Notes: generated by a model not told the origin, from the letters alone. A stretch of DNA of 64,000 bases from Pseudomonas sp. AN-1 (GCF_034057115.1 NZ_CP139195.1:3224001-3288000); one strand, 5' to 3'. Positions 16,434 to 29,450 are shown, counted from the stretch's first letter. Numbers and translations are program-made.

Positions 16434-17888
16434 TCAGATGCCGCCGAGGCACAGGTACTTGATCTCGAGATACTCGTCGAGACCGTACTTGGAGCCCTCG
16501 CGGCCGAGGCCGGAAGCCTTCATGCCGCCGAACGGCGCCACCTCGGTGGAGATCAGGCCGGTGTTGATGCCGACCATGCCATACTCCAGCGCATCGGCCA
16601 CGCGGAACACGCGGCCGAGGTCGCGGGCGTAGAAGTAGGCGGCCAGGCCGAACTCGGTGTCGTTGGCCTGGGCGATCACGTCCTCCTCGTCGCGGAAGCG
16701 GAACAGCGGGGCCAGCGGGCCGAAGGTCTCTTCCTTGGCGACTCGCGCGCTGGTCGGCACATCGACCAGAATAGTCGGCTCGAAGAAGTTGCCACCCAGG
16801 CCGTTGCCGCCGGCGATCACCCGCGCGCCCTTGCTCAGCGCGTCGTCGAGGTGCTGGCGCACCTTGGCCACGGCATTGGCGTCGATCAGCGGGCCGGTGG
16901 TCACGCCGGCCTCGGCGCCGTTGCCCACTTTGAGCTTGGCCACTGCGGCGGCCAGCTTGGCGGCGAAGGCGTCGTAGACCTTGTCCTGCACATAGATGCG
17001 GTTGGCGCACACGCAGGTCTGTCCGGCGTTGCGGTACTTGGAGATCATCGCGCCTTCGACCGCGGCATCCAGGTCGGCGTCGTCGAACACGATGAAGGGC
17101 GCATTGCCGCCCAGCTCCAGCGACAGCTTCTTCAGGGTCGGCGCACACTGCTCCATCAGCTTGATGCCGACGCCGGTCGAGCCGGTGAACGACAGCTTGC
17201 GCACCACCGGATTCTCGCACAGCTCGGCGCCCACCTCGCGGCTGGTGGCGACGTCCGCCGGCAGCACGCTGAGCAGGCCGGCCGGGATGCCGGCGCGCTC
17301 GGCCAGGGCGGCCAGGGCCAGGGCGGAGAAGGGGGTCTGCGGTGCCGGCTTGAGCACCATGGCGCAGCCCACCGCCAGCGCCGGGCCGGCCTTGCGGGTG
17401 ATCATCGCCGCCGGGAAGTTCCACGGGGTGATCGCCGCGGTGACGCCGACCGGCTCCTTCTGCACCAGGATGCGCTTGTCGGCGGCATGCGCCGGGATCA
17501 CGTCGCCATAGGCGCGCTTGGCCTCCTCGGCGAACCACTCGATGAAAGACGCGGCGTAGGCCACCTCGCCTCTAGCCTCGGCCAGCGGCTTGCCCTGCTC
17601 GGCGGTCATGATCTGCGCCAGGTCTTCCTGGTTGGCGAGGATCAGCTCGTACCACTGGCGCAGGCGGGCGGCGCGCTCCTTGGCGGTCAGCTTGCGCCAG
17701 GCCGGCTGCGCTACGCGCGCCGCCTCGATGGCACGGCGGGTCTCGGCACGGCCCATGTTCGGCACGCTGCCCAGCTTCTCGCCGCTGGCCGGGTTGAAGA
17801 TGTCGGTCCGCGCGCCGCTGTCGGCCTCGCACCAATGACCGTTCACGTAGGCCTGCTGGCGGAACAGGCTGGGGTCTTTCAGTTCCAT
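16434..17888 (-). CDS. gabD: Succinate-semialdehyde dehydrogenase GabD
   Basis: A 484-residue aldehyde dehydrogenase that oxidises succinate semialdehyde to succinate with NAD(P)+. Family marks are TPWNFPAAM, the FTGSTGVG nucleotide-binding loop, the general-base glutamate in LELGGNAP and the catalytic cysteine in AGQTCVCANR; the CVCANR form is typical of GabD-type enzymes with a redox-active neighbouring cysteine. I start at the ATG at 17888 (MELKDPSLFR), which has GGAG seven bases before it; 12 more codons are open upstream. It is the first gene of gabDT. Confidence 0.93.
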   Translation of the reverse strand: MELKDPSLFRQQAYVNGHWCEADSGARTDIFNPASGEKLGSVPNMGRAETRRAIEAARVAQPAWRKLTAKERAARLRQWYELILANQEDLAQIMTAEQGKPLAEARGEVAYAASFIEWFAEEAKRAYGDVIPAHAADKRILVQKEPVGVTAAITPWNFPAAMITRKAGPALAVGCAMVLKPAPQTPFSALALAALAERAGIPAGLLSVLPADVATSREVGAELCENPVVRKLSFTGSTGVGIKLMEQCAPTLKKLSLELGGNAPFIVFDDADLDAAVEGAMISKYRNAGQTCVCANRIYVQDKVYDAFAAKLAAAVAKLKVGNGAEAGVTTGPLIDANAVAKVRQHLDDALSKGARVIAGGNGLGGNFFEPTILVDVPTSARVAKEETFGPLAPLFRFRDEEDVIAQANDTEFGLAAYFYARDLGRVFRVADALEYGMVGINTGLISTEVAPFGGMKASGLGREGSKYGLDEYLEIKYLCLGGI

Positions 17889-17923
17889 CGCGGTCTCCGG
17901 CGGGATGTTCGAAATGTCAAACA

Positions 17924-17952
17924 ATCCTAGGGTCGATCACGGGTGTGTGCAA
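17924..17952 (-). promoter_or_regulatory. Candidate gabDT promoter
   Basis: Read on the minus strand, a -35-like TTGCAC (17952-17947) and a -10-like TAGGAT (17929-17924) are separated by 17 nt, giving a leader of ~30 nt before gabD. Upstream is AT-rich DNA (17961-18012) and a small TTCG/CGAA dyad near 18030-18048. The assignment rests on consensus only. Confidence 0.4.
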
Positions 17953-18132
17953 TGGGGTGTGCAAAAAAAACAACGGCAATGATTGAAAATGTAAATTTTT
18001 CAAAGACATAGGTTGTCGGATGGATCGAAATGTTCGGGATAGCGAACGATCCTCGACGCCATGGACGGCTGTGGCCAACATGCGTATCATGTGGCCGCAC
18101 GTTGCGAACGGTCTGCCAGTCCGTTCTCACAA

Positions 18133-18209
18133 GCATCCGTAGCTCAGCTGGATAGAGTACTGCCCTCCGAAGGCAGGGGTCGTGGGTTCGAATCCCGCCG
18201 GATGCGCCA
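18133..18209 (+). tRNA. tRNA-Arg (CCG)
   Basis: A 77-nt cloverleaf with a 7-bp acceptor stem (GCATCCG with CGGATGC), discriminator G and encoded CCA. The anticodon stem CTGCC/GGCAG carries loop CTCCGAA, so the anticodon is CCG and reads CGG. The T-loop is GTTCGAATC. A terminator follows after 11 nt, so it is probably a single-gene transcript. Confidence 0.95.
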
Positions 18210-18220
18210 TATATTCATCG

Positions 18221-18262
18221 ACAGGGGGCCTGCACCTTGGTGCAGGCCCCCTGTTTGCTTTG
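18221..18262 (+). terminator. Terminator after tRNA-Arg
   Basis: A perfect 16-bp stem (18221-18236 with 18239-18254) is followed by a T-rich tail (TTGCTTTG). Confidence 0.85.
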
Positions 18263-18389
18263 TGCCATCAGCTTGGGACGATTGCGGTCGGCGTATCCCC
18301 GTATCAGTCTTTATATATGGTGCTCCTGGCGGTTGTGCACTCAACGCATGTGCTCGGGCCTTCCTGGCGGAATCATTTCAATAAAGTCG

Positions 18390-18417
18390 TTGACGTCGCC
18401 GCCGATGTCTCTATAAT
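18390..18417 (+). promoter_or_regulatory. rRNA operon promoter P1 (candidate)
   Basis: TTGACG at 18390-18395, a 16-nt spacer and TATAAT at 18412-18417 are followed by a GC-rich discriminator (GCGCCCC), as expected for a stringently controlled rRNA promoter. The 18263-18897 stretch upstream of 16S contains no protein gene; it holds three such promoters, a boxA and the 5' half of the 16S processing stalk. Confidence 0.6.
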
Positions 18418-18553
18418 GCGCCCCACTTCCAGCGGCAAGCTGATCGAAAAGCCTTGTAAATCAAGTGCTTGGATCGAGGTGGTGGTGGAAGTGCAGGGTT
18501 GCTTTCCTGCGGCGTCGTCAGTCTCCGGGTTGAAGGCGCGTTGTTCGGAGATG

Positions 18554-18581
18554 TTGACAGCGGCTCTGGTTGCTGTATGAT
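18554..18581 (+). promoter_or_regulatory. rRNA operon promoter P2 (candidate)
   Basis: TTGACA at 18554-18559, a 16-nt spacer and TATGAT at 18576-18581. The discriminator is less GC-rich than for the other two promoters, so this one is less certain. Confidence 0.45.
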
Positions 18582-18660
18582 TCATATCCCTCGCTTCGGT
18601 GGTCGAGTTCTTCGCTGAAGCGCAAGCGGTTGATTCGAAAAGAAAATTTTCGAAAAACGC

Positions 18661-18688
18661 TTGACAGATTGAAAGGCTGCTGTAGAAT
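18661..18688 (+). promoter_or_regulatory. rRNA operon promoter P3 with UP-like element
   Basis: TTGACA at 18661-18666, a 16-nt spacer and TAGAAT at 18683-18688, followed by GCGCGGCC. An A/T-rich stretch at 18637-18656, just before the -35, resembles an UP element. This is the closest promoter to 16S and probably the strongest. Confidence 0.7.
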
Positions 18689-18740
18689 GCGCGGCCTCGG
18701 TTGAGACGAAGCGGAAACGCTGAGTGAATCGATCGAAACG

Positions 18741-18750
18741 CTCTTTAACA
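18741..18750 (+). promoter_or_regulatory. boxA antitermination element in rRNA leader
   Basis: CTCTTTAACA matches the boxA core bound by NusB/NusE and lies between P3 and the 16S processing stalk. A related sequence, TTCTTTAAAA, is present before 23S at 20781-20790. Confidence 0.75.
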
Positions 18751-18754
18751 AGTT

Positions 18755-18775
18755 GAATCAAGCAATTCGTGTGGG
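18755..18775 (+). other. 5' strand of the 16S precursor processing stalk
   Basis: These 21 bases are exactly complementary to 20463-20483 downstream of 16S, forming the long duplex that RNase III cuts to release pre-16S RNA. Confidence 0.85.
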
Positions 18776-18897
18776 TGCTTGTGAGGTAAGACTGACAGTC
18801 GCAAGATTATCAGCATCACAAGTAACACTCGTGAATTCGAGAGTTTTTTGCGATTGCTGAGCCAAGTTTAGGGTTTTCTCAAAACCCGAATTGATTT

Positions 18898-20434
<1,537 letters not shown>

Positions 20435-20462
20435 ATCGAAGACTTCAGCTTCTTCATAAGCT

Positions 20463-20483
20463 CCCACACGAATTGCTTGATTC
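20463..20483 (+). other. 3' strand of the 16S precursor processing stalk
   Basis: Exact reverse complement of 18755-18775 in the leader; 29 nt after the mature 16S end and 18 nt before tRNA-Ile. Confidence 0.85.
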
Positions 20484-20500
20484 ACTCGCGAAAGGCGATT

Positions 20501-20577
<77 letters not shown>

Positions 20578-20608
20578 ATTGTCGTGGTGCGCAGGCCGAT
20601 CGAAAGAT

Positions 20609-20684
20609 GGGGCCATAGCTCAGCTGGGAGAGCGCCTGCTTTGCACGCAGGAGGTCAGGAGTTCGATCCTCCTTGGCTCCACCA
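20609..20684 (+). tRNA. tRNA-Ala (TGC)
   Basis: A 76-nt tRNA with acceptor stem GGGGCCA/TGGCTCC (one G-U pair), anticodon loop TTTGCAC (anticodon TGC), T-loop GTTCGATCC and encoded CCA. It is the second tRNA of the rRNA spacer. Confidence 0.95.
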
Positions 20685-20792
20685 TTATCGCCGAAAGCTC
20701 AGAAATGAGTGTTTACCCCTGTCGTCCGGTGGACGATTTCGAGGATGAAACATTGATTTCTGGTCTTTGCGCCAGAATCGTTCTTTAAAAAT

Positions 20793-20807
20793 TTGGGTAA
20801 GTGATAG
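20793..20807 (+). other. 5' strand of the 23S precursor processing stalk
   Basis: These 15 bases pair with 23912-23926 beyond 23S (one G-U pair), forming the presumed RNase III stalk around 23S. It begins 3 nt after the spacer boxA-like sequence. Confidence 0.65.
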
Positions 20808-20931
20808 AAGTATTGAACTGGAGAGTGTTTTCACTGCACTTTTCAGGTCAAGGTAAAATTTGCGAGTTCAAGCGCAAGTTTTCGGCGAATGTCGTAATTC
20901 ACGATTATAACCAGATTGCTTGGGGTTATAT

Positions 20932-23822
<2,891 letters not shown>

Positions 23823-23961
23823 ATAACACCCAAACAATCTGCGATCCCAGGATCACAGTGGGTGCGACAGGCCGAAAGCTTGCAGAACCGCAAATTACCG
23901 AATCTGATACACTATCACTTGCCCAATTCGGGGTAGCGCCATGGCGATGCCCCAACCGAAT

Positions 23962-24079
23962 TGCTTGACGACCATAGAGCGTTGGAACCACCTGATCCCA
24001 TCCCGAACTCAGCAGTGAAACGACGCATCGCCGATGGTAGTGTGGGGCTTCCCCATGTGAGAGTAGGTCATCGTCAAGC
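23962..24079 (+). rRNA. rrf: 5S ribosomal RNA
   Basis: A ~118-nt 5S RNA. The 5' TGCTTGACGA and the 3' TCGTCAAGC pair to close helix I, and the conserved CCCATCCCGAACTCAG segment is present. It is the last gene of the operon. Confidence 0.96.
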
Positions 24080-24089
24080 ACCTATACAG

Positions 24090-24124
24090 AAACCCCGACC
24101 AGCCACGCTGGTCGGGGTTTCGTC
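24090..24124 (+). terminator. rRNA operon terminator
   Basis: A 13-bp stem (24090-24102 with 24108-24120) whose right arm ends in TTT and is followed by CGTCTTTTCG. It starts 10 nt after 5S. Confidence 0.85.
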
Positions 24125-24157
24125 TTTTCGCGCCAGAAACTTTCCACAGACACGGAA

Positions 24158-24180
24158 AAGCCCCGAACGGGTCGGGGCTT
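24158..24180 (-). terminator. Terminator of the yeaD-like gene
   Basis: A 9-bp stem (24158-24166 with 24172-24180) that on the minus strand is followed by TTCC. It lies 10 nt after the mutarotase stop, facing the rRNA terminator. Confidence 0.75.
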
Positions 24181-24190
24181 GACGTACACC

Positions 24191-25105
24191 TCAGCCTTGT
24201 GAACTCAGCGGCTCGCCCCACAGGCACAGCTCCAGGCTGTGACTCTCGCCGCCGGCCAGTTGCACGCAGTCGTCCAGCACGTTGGCGGTTTCGATGCACA
24301 GCATGCGCTGCCAGGCATCCTCAGCGAATTGCGACAGGCGCTGTGCCTTGTCGATCCACGGGTTCCACAGCACGGCCGAACGCGAGCTACGGCTTTGCAG
24401 GCAGATGCGCCGCTGCCAGCCGGTATCCCGTAGCTCCAGACGCGGCGGCAGGTCCAGGTAGATGCGGTCGGTTTCTCCGGCGAACTGCAGCGGGCCTGCC
24501 TGGCGGTACTCGCGCCAGCCGTCGAGGGTTTCGATGTAGCGTGAGCCGTCCAGCCCCGCGATGCTCACCTTGTGGATATCGCTGACGGCGAAATAGCTGT
24601 GCAGGGCCTGACTGAGCCACACCGGACGCTGGCCGCGGTTGTGGCTGCGCAGTTGCAGCTGCAGACGGTCACCAAGACGGATCTCCAGTTCCACATCGAC
24701 GGCATGGGGCCAGTCGGGCAGACCGCTTTCCGCCTGCGGGCAGGCGAACAGCAGACGCGCCTCGTCGCCGTCGATCACGCTTTCCCGGCATTCCCATGGC
24801 AGGTTGCGCACCAGGCCATGGAAGGGCGCGGCCTCGCCACGATACTGGGCGAGCAGGGCGGCGGGATTGCGCGCGAGGTCGCCGAACCATGGCCAGCATA
24901 CCGGCACGCCACCGCGCACCGACTGGCCGCGCAGGCCGCGGGCCTGTTCGCTGAGCCAGATCAGCGGCGGCTCGTCGCCCTGCCGATAGCTGAGGATCTG
25001 CGCGCCCTGTTCGGCGATCAGCAGGTCGGCGTTGGCGGTCCGGACCCGCCAGCAGGGCAGGTCGTCGAACTGTTCGCGGCGGATATGCGGGGTGGACTGG
25101 GTCAC
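24191..25105 (-). CDS. D-hexose-6-phosphate mutarotase (YeaD-like aldose epimerase)
   Basis: A 304-residue galactose-mutarotase-fold enzyme of the YeaD group, which interconverts the alpha and beta anomers of hexose 6-phosphates. The family histidines are visible in APFHGLVR and in ALHSYF, and the general-base glutamate in LCIETAN near the C-terminus. The GGVPVCWPWFG segment is typical of this group. It is a single gene on the minus strand, convergent with the rRNA operon and divergent from the ABC operon at 25212. Confidence 0.88.
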   Translation of the reverse strand: MTQSTPHIRREQFDDLPCWRVRTANADLLIAEQGAQILSYRQGDEPPLIWLSEQARGLRGQSVRGGVPVCWPWFGDLARNPAALLAQYRGEAAPFHGLVRNLPWECRESVIDGDEARLLFACPQAESGLPDWPHAVDVELEIRLGDRLQLQLRSHNRGQRPVWLSQALHSYFAVSDIHKVSIAGLDGSRYIETLDGWREYRQAGPLQFAGETDRIYLDLPPRLELRDTGWQRRICLQSRSSRSAVLWNPWIDKAQRLSQFAEDAWQRMLCIETANVLDDCVQLAGGESHSLELCLWGEPLSSQG

Positions 25106-25211
25106 GGGGCTGTCCTGATCGGTAATTCAATGTCGCATTATTCCGCGCCTCTCGCGGCGGCGCCATGCGCGCGGGCTACCCTGAAAGGGATACGTGGACC
25201 GGGAGCCAGGC

Positions 25212-26360
25212 ATGCGCAAGGGCTTGATCGCGGCGGCGCTGCTGCTGACGCTGGGCGCCCTGCTGTGGTGGTGGCAGCGGCCGCAGCCGCTGCCGGTGAC
25301 GCTGCTGACCGTGCAGCGCGGGCCGGTGGAGAGCCTGGTGGCCAACAGCCGCGCCGGTACCCTCAAGGCCTGTCGTCGCTCGCAGCTGTCGTTCAACCTC
25401 GGTGCGCCGGTGGCCGAGCGCCTGGTGACGGAGGGCGAGCGGGTGCAGGCCGGTCAGGTGCTGATGCGCCTGCGCCAGGACGACCAGCAGGCACGTCTGG
25501 CCGAGGCCGAGGCGCGCCTGCTCCTGCAGCGCAATGCGCGCGTGCGCCAGTGCGCTCAGGCCGAGCTGGACGGCCGCGAGGTGGCCCGTCTGCGCCGCCT
25601 CGCCGAGCGCCGCCTGGCGGCGGCGGATCTGCTCGACCGGGCGCAGACCCAGGCGCGGCTGTCCGCCCTGCAGTGCGAGGCGGCTGCCGCGCAGGTCGCC
25701 GAAGCCGAGGCAGCTGTGGCCCTGCAGCGCGCGCTGCTCGACCAGAAGACCCTGCGGGCGCCCTTCGCCGGCATAGTCGCGGAGATCAACGGCGAGGTCG
25801 GCGAGTTCGTCACCCCCTCGCCGCCGGGCATCCCCACGCCGCCAGCGGTGGATCTGATCGACGACAGCTGCCTGTACGTCGAGGCGCCGATCGACGAGGT
25901 GGAAGCCGCCCGCGTGGCGCTCGGCATGCCGGTGCGCATCAGCCTGGATGCCTTCCGCGGCCAGTCCTTCGCCGGCACGGTCAGCCGCATCGCGCCCTTC
26001 GTGCGCGAGCTGGAAAAGCAGGCGCGCACCGTCGACATCGAGGTGCGCTTCCGCGCGCCGCCGCCGCAACTCGCCCTGCTCACCGGCTACAGCGCCGACG
26101 TCGAGATCCTCCTCGAGCAGCGCGAGGGGGTATTGCGCATTCCCAGCGAGAGCCTGCTCGACGGCCGGCGGGTGCTGCGTTACGACACCGCGAGCGGCGT
26201 GCTGCGCGCGGTGGAGGTGCAGACCGGGCTGGCCAACTGGCGCTGGACCGAGGTGCGCGCCGGCCTTGAGGAGGGCGCGCGCATCCTCGCCAGCCTGGAG
26301 CAGGAGGGGCTGGGCGACGGGGTGGCGGTGAGTCCCCGCAATGGAGCGCCGCCACCATGA
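25212..26360 (+). CDS. HlyD/MacA-type membrane fusion protein
   Basis: A 382-residue periplasmic adaptor. The N-terminus (about residues 5-23) is a membrane anchor or signal, then come the first lipoyl half (~45-85), a helical hairpin of ~85 residues rich in Ala, Arg and Glu (~90-175), the second lipoyl half with APFAGIVAEINGEVGEF, and beta-barrel and membrane-proximal domains. I use ATG 25212 with GGGAG at 25201-25205. In family terms it would connect an inner-membrane transporter to an outer-membrane channel. Its stop overlaps the start of the ATPase gene by four bases (ATGA), so it is the first gene of a four-gene operon. Confidence 0.85.
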   Translation: MRKGLIAAALLLTLGALLWWWQRPQPLPVTLLTVQRGPVESLVANSRAGTLKACRRSQLSFNLGAPVAERLVTEGERVQAGQVLMRLRQDDQQARLAEAEARLLLQRNARVRQCAQAELDGREVARLRRLAERRLAAADLLDRAQTQARLSALQCEAAAAQVAEAEAAVALQRALLDQKTLRAPFAGIVAEINGEVGEFVTPSPPGIPTPPAVDLIDDSCLYVEAPIDEVEAARVALGMPVRISLDAFRGQSFAGTVSRIAPFVRELEKQARTVDIEVRFRAPPPQLALLTGYSADVEILLEQREGVLRIPSESLLDGRRVLRYDTASGVLRAVEVQTGLANWRWTEVRAGLEEGARILASLEQEGLGDGVAVSPRNGAPPP

Positions 26361-27043
26361 TCCGCCTGCGCGGGGTGACGCGCTGCTTTCACCTCGGCGA
26401 GCAGCGGGTGATGGGGCTGGAGGCAGTGGATCTGGACATCGCCGCCGGCGAGTACCTGTCGGTGATGGGGCCGTCCGGTTCCGGCAAGTCGACCCTGCTC
26501 AACGTGCTGGGCCTGCTCGATGTCCCGGACGCCGGCGAATACTGGCTGGACGGCGAGCCGACCGCGGCGCTCGACGAGGTCCGCCGCGCGGCGCTGCGCA
26601 GCCGCCACATCGGCTTCGTGTTCCAGTCCTACCACCTGATCCCGCGCCTCACCGCCCTGGAGAACATCGAGCTGCCGATGCTGCTGGCCGGCATCGAGCC
26701 TGCCGAGCGGCGCCGGCGCAGTGCCCGGCTGGTCGAGCGGCTGAGCCTGGGCGACCGGGTGGCGCACCGTCCCGGCGAGCTGTCCGGCGGCCAGCGCCAG
26801 CGCGTGGCGATCGCCCGGGCGATGGTCATGCAGCCGGCGTTGCTGCTGGCCGACGAGCCGACCGGCAACCTCGACAGCCACTCCGGCGCCGAGGTGGTGG
26901 AGCTGCTCGAGGAGCTCAACCGCGACGGTCTGACCCTGCTGATCGTCACCCATGACGCGGCCCTGGGCGCTCGCGCCCGGCGCAGCCTGGGCATGCGCGA
27001 CGGCCGGATCGTCAGCGACCGCCAGCAGGGCGGGGCGGCCTGA
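26357..27043 (+). CDS. MacB/LolD-type ABC transporter ATPase
   Basis: A 228-residue ATP-binding subunit. The Walker A motif GPSGSGKST is at residues 38-46, the signature LSGGQ near 140, Walker B with LLADEPTGNLDS near 160 and the switch His in VTHD near 195. The ADEPTGNLDS form is typical of the MacB/LolD/FtsE group of mechanotransmission transporters. It overlaps the adaptor gene (ATGA) and the first permease gene (TGATG), so it is translationally coupled to both. Confidence 0.92.
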   Translation: MIRLRGVTRCFHLGEQRVMGLEAVDLDIAAGEYLSVMGPSGSGKSTLLNVLGLLDVPDAGEYWLDGEPTAALDEVRRAALRSRHIGFVFQSYHLIPRLTALENIELPMLLAGIEPAERRRRSARLVERLSLGDRVAHRPGELSGGQRQRVAIARAMVMQPALLLADEPTGNLDSHSGAEVVELLEELNRDGLTLLIVTHDAALGARARRSLGMRDGRIVSDRQQGGAA

Positions 27044-28254
27044 TGCGTCCGGCCGACGCCCTGCGCCTGTGCCTGGGGGCCCTGCGCGGACATCGCCGGC
27101 GCAGCCTGATGCTGCTGCTGGCGATCGGCATCGGCGTGCTGGCGGTCACCCTGCTCACCGGCCTTGCCGAGGGCGCCCGCGGCTTCGTGCTTGCCGAGTT
27201 CTCGCTGCTCGGACGCAACACCCTGATCGTCCTGCCCGGGCGCAAGGAGACTACCGGCGGCGTGCCGCCGCTCACCGGCCTGGCGCCGCGCGACCTGACC
27301 CTGCAGGACGCCGAGGCCATCGCCCGCCTGCCCGCGGTGCGCCGGGTCGCCCCGCTGCAGGCCGGTCAGCTGGAGGTCAGCGCCGGCGGCCGCCGCCGCG
27401 AGGCCCTGGTGCTCGGCACCAGCCGCGAGTTCTTCGCCATCCGCCAGCTGCAGGTCAGCCAGGGACAGCCGCTGCCGCCACTGCCCTTCGCCCAGGCCGA
27501 GGCGGTCTGCCTGATCGGTGCCAAGCTGCGTCGCGAGCTGTTCGCCGAGCGCCCGGCGCTGGGCGAGTGGCTGCGTGCCGGCGACCGCCGCTTCCGGGTG
27601 ATCGGCCTGCTCGAGGAGCGCGGCGAGTCGCTGGGCATGGACTTCGCCGAGCTGCTGATCATCCCGGTGGCCAGCGCCCAGGCGCTGTTCGACCGCGAGG
27701 GGCTGTTCCGCGTGTTCGCCGAAGTGCGCGGTCCGCTGCTGCTGGACAGCGGCAAGCGGCAGATCCTCGCGCTGCTCCGCGAACGCCACGAGGGCGAGGA
27801 GGACGTCACCCTGATCAGCCAGGACTCGATGCTCGCCGCCTTCGACGACATCCTCGGCGCCCTGGCCATGGCCCTGGCCGGCATCGCCGCGATCAGCCTG
27901 CTGGTGGCCGGCGTGCTGATCATGAACGTCACCTGGATCGCGGTCAGCCAGCGCACCGCCGAGATCGGCCTGCTCAAGGCCCTCGGTGCCACGCCGCGGC
28001 AGGTGCACGGCCTGTTCGTCGGCGAGGCGCTGCTGCTCGCCCTGCTCGGCGCGCTGGCCGGGTTGCTGCTCGGCGAGCTGCTGCTGTGGATCGCGCGTCT
28101 GCTCTGGGAGGTCCCGCTGCGCGCGCCGCTGTGGGCGCGGCTCGGTGCGCTGCTGCTGGCCCTGGCCACCGCCGTGCTGTTCGCCTGGCTGCCGGCGGCG
28201 CAGGCGGCGCGCCTGCCGCCGGTGCAGGCGCTGCGCCCGCCGGGAGCGCGCTGA
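27043..28254 (+). CDS. MacB-like ABC permease, first subunit
   Basis: A 403-residue FtsX/MacB-type permease with four membrane helices: one after ~20 N-terminal residues, then a large periplasmic (MacB_PCD) domain of ~220 residues, then three helices at ~275-300, ~325-350 and ~360-385. The C-terminal segment contains the conserved RTAEIGLLKALGATPRQV coupling loop. It is one of two non-identical permeases, so the transporter is probably a heterodimer, unlike the MacB homodimer in which ATPase and permease are fused. Confidence 0.88.
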   Translation: MRPADALRLCLGALRGHRRRSLMLLLAIGIGVLAVTLLTGLAEGARGFVLAEFSLLGRNTLIVLPGRKETTGGVPPLTGLAPRDLTLQDAEAIARLPAVRRVAPLQAGQLEVSAGGRRREALVLGTSREFFAIRQLQVSQGQPLPPLPFAQAEAVCLIGAKLRRELFAERPALGEWLRAGDRRFRVIGLLEERGESLGMDFAELLIIPVASAQALFDREGLFRVFAEVRGPLLLDSGKRQILALLRERHEGEEDVTLISQDSMLAAFDDILGALAMALAGIAAISLLVAGVLIMNVTWIAVSQRTAEIGLLKALGATPRQVHGLFVGEALLLALLGALAGLLLGELLLWIARLLWEVPLRAPLWARLGALLLALATAVLFAWLPAAQAARLPPVQALRPPGAR

Positions 28255-29450
28255 TGCGTTGGCAGGACGGCCTGCAACTGACCGGCTCGGCGCTGACCAG
28301 CCGGCCGCTGCGCAGCCTGCTGACGATGCTCGGCGTGGCCATCGGCATCGCCGCGGTGGCGCTGCTCACCGCCATCGGCGAGGGCCTGCGCCACTACGTG
28401 CTGGACAACTTCTCGCAGTTCGGCACGCGGATCATCGCCATCCATCCAGGCCGTACCCAGACCGGCGGTTTCGGCGGCCTGCTGGCCAGCATCCGTCCGC
28501 TGTCGGTGGCCGACGCCGAGGCGCTGCGCCGTCTGCCGCAGGTCGAGGCGGTGGTGCCGGTGATCCAGGGCAGCGGCGACATCCAGGCCGGTGCGCGCAA
28601 GCGCAGCAGCGACGTCATCGGCGGCGGCCACCAACTGGCCGAGGCCTGGCGCTTCCACGTCGCCCTCGGCCAGTTCCTGCCGGCGCCGCGCGACGGGCGC
28701 TCGCCGCCGGTCACCGTGCTCGGCCACAAGCTGCGCGTCGAGCTGTTCGGCAGCGCCAATCCGCTGGGCGAGGCGCTGCGCATCGGCGGCACGCGCTTCC
28801 GGGTGGTCGGGGTGATGGCGGAGAAGGGCCAACTGCTCGGCTTCGACCTCGACGATGTCGCCTACATCCCGGTGGACTGGGCCGAGACGCTGTTCAACCG
28901 CGAGGGGCTGATGGAGATCAGCGTGGTGTATGGTCCCGGCACCAGTGCCGCGCACCTGGCCGGCGGCATCCGCCGGCTGCTGGTCGAGCGCCACGGCGTC
29001 GAGGACTTCAGCCTGACCACCCAGGACGACATGCTCGCCAGCCTCGACCGCATCCTCGCCATCCTCAGCGCGGCGGTGGTGGCGCTGGGTGGCATCTCGC
29101 TGCTGGTCGGCGCGGTCGGCATCCTCACCATCATGACCACCGCGGTGGGCGAGCGCACCGCCGAGATCGGCCTGCTGCGCGCCCTCGGCGCCAGTCCGCG
29201 CCAGGTGCTCGGCCTGTTCCTCGCCGAGGCCACCCTGCTGGCGCTGGCCGGCGGCCTGCTCGGTCTGCTGCTGATGACTCTGCTGCTCGGTGCCTTGCAA
29301 CTGGGCATGTCCGGACTGCCGCTGCGCCCGCAGCCGCTGCTGCTCCTTGCGGCCCTGCTGCTGGCGGCGCTGATCGGCACTGCTGCCGGCCTGGCGCCGG
29401 CGCGCCAGGCCGCGCGCCTGCATCCGGTGGACGCCCTGCGCAGCGAGTGA
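28254..29450 (+). CDS. MacB-like ABC permease, second subunit
   Basis: A 398-residue paralogue of the preceding permease with the same layout: helix 1 at ~20-45, periplasmic domain, and three C-terminal helices, including an RTAEIGLLRALGASPRQV loop. Its ATG overlaps the previous stop (TGATG). No outer-membrane TolC-type gene follows, so a partner channel must be encoded elsewhere if the system exports across the envelope. The substrate cannot be inferred; related systems move lipoproteins, peptides or antibiotics. Confidence 0.88.
   Translation: MRWQDGLQLTGSALTSRPLRSLLTMLGVAIGIAAVALLTAIGEGLRHYVLDNFSQFGTRIIAIHPGRTQTGGFGGLLASIRPLSVADAEALRRLPQVEAVVPVIQGSGDIQAGARKRSSDVIGGGHQLAEAWRFHVALGQFLPAPRDGRSPPVTVLGHKLRVELFGSANPLGEALRIGGTRFRVVGVMAEKGQLLGFDLDDVAYIPVDWAETLFNREGLMEISVVYGPGTSAAHLAGGIRRLLVERHGVEDFSLTTQDDMLASLDRILAILSAAVVALGGISLLVGAVGILTIMTTAVGERTAEIGLLRALGASPRQVLGLFLAEATLLALAGGLLGLLLMTLLLGALQLGMSGLPLRPQPLLLLAALLLAALIGTAAGLAPARQAARLHPVDALRSE

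Noticed and set aside
17948-17964. Possible sigma-54 promoter before gabD (TTGCAC and TTGCA on the minus strand)
   Set aside because: The -24 element lacks the GG and the GG-to-GC spacing is off by one; a sigma-70-like pair at 17924-17952 fits better.
17927-18136. 69-codon frame upstream of gabD
   Set aside because: It lies across the promoter and AT-rich leader and lacks a ribosome site or homologue I recognise.
18133-18209. tRNA-Arg as an integration site for a mobile element
   Set aside because: No integrase gene or repeat of the tRNA 3' end was seen nearby; the neighbours on both sides are core genes.
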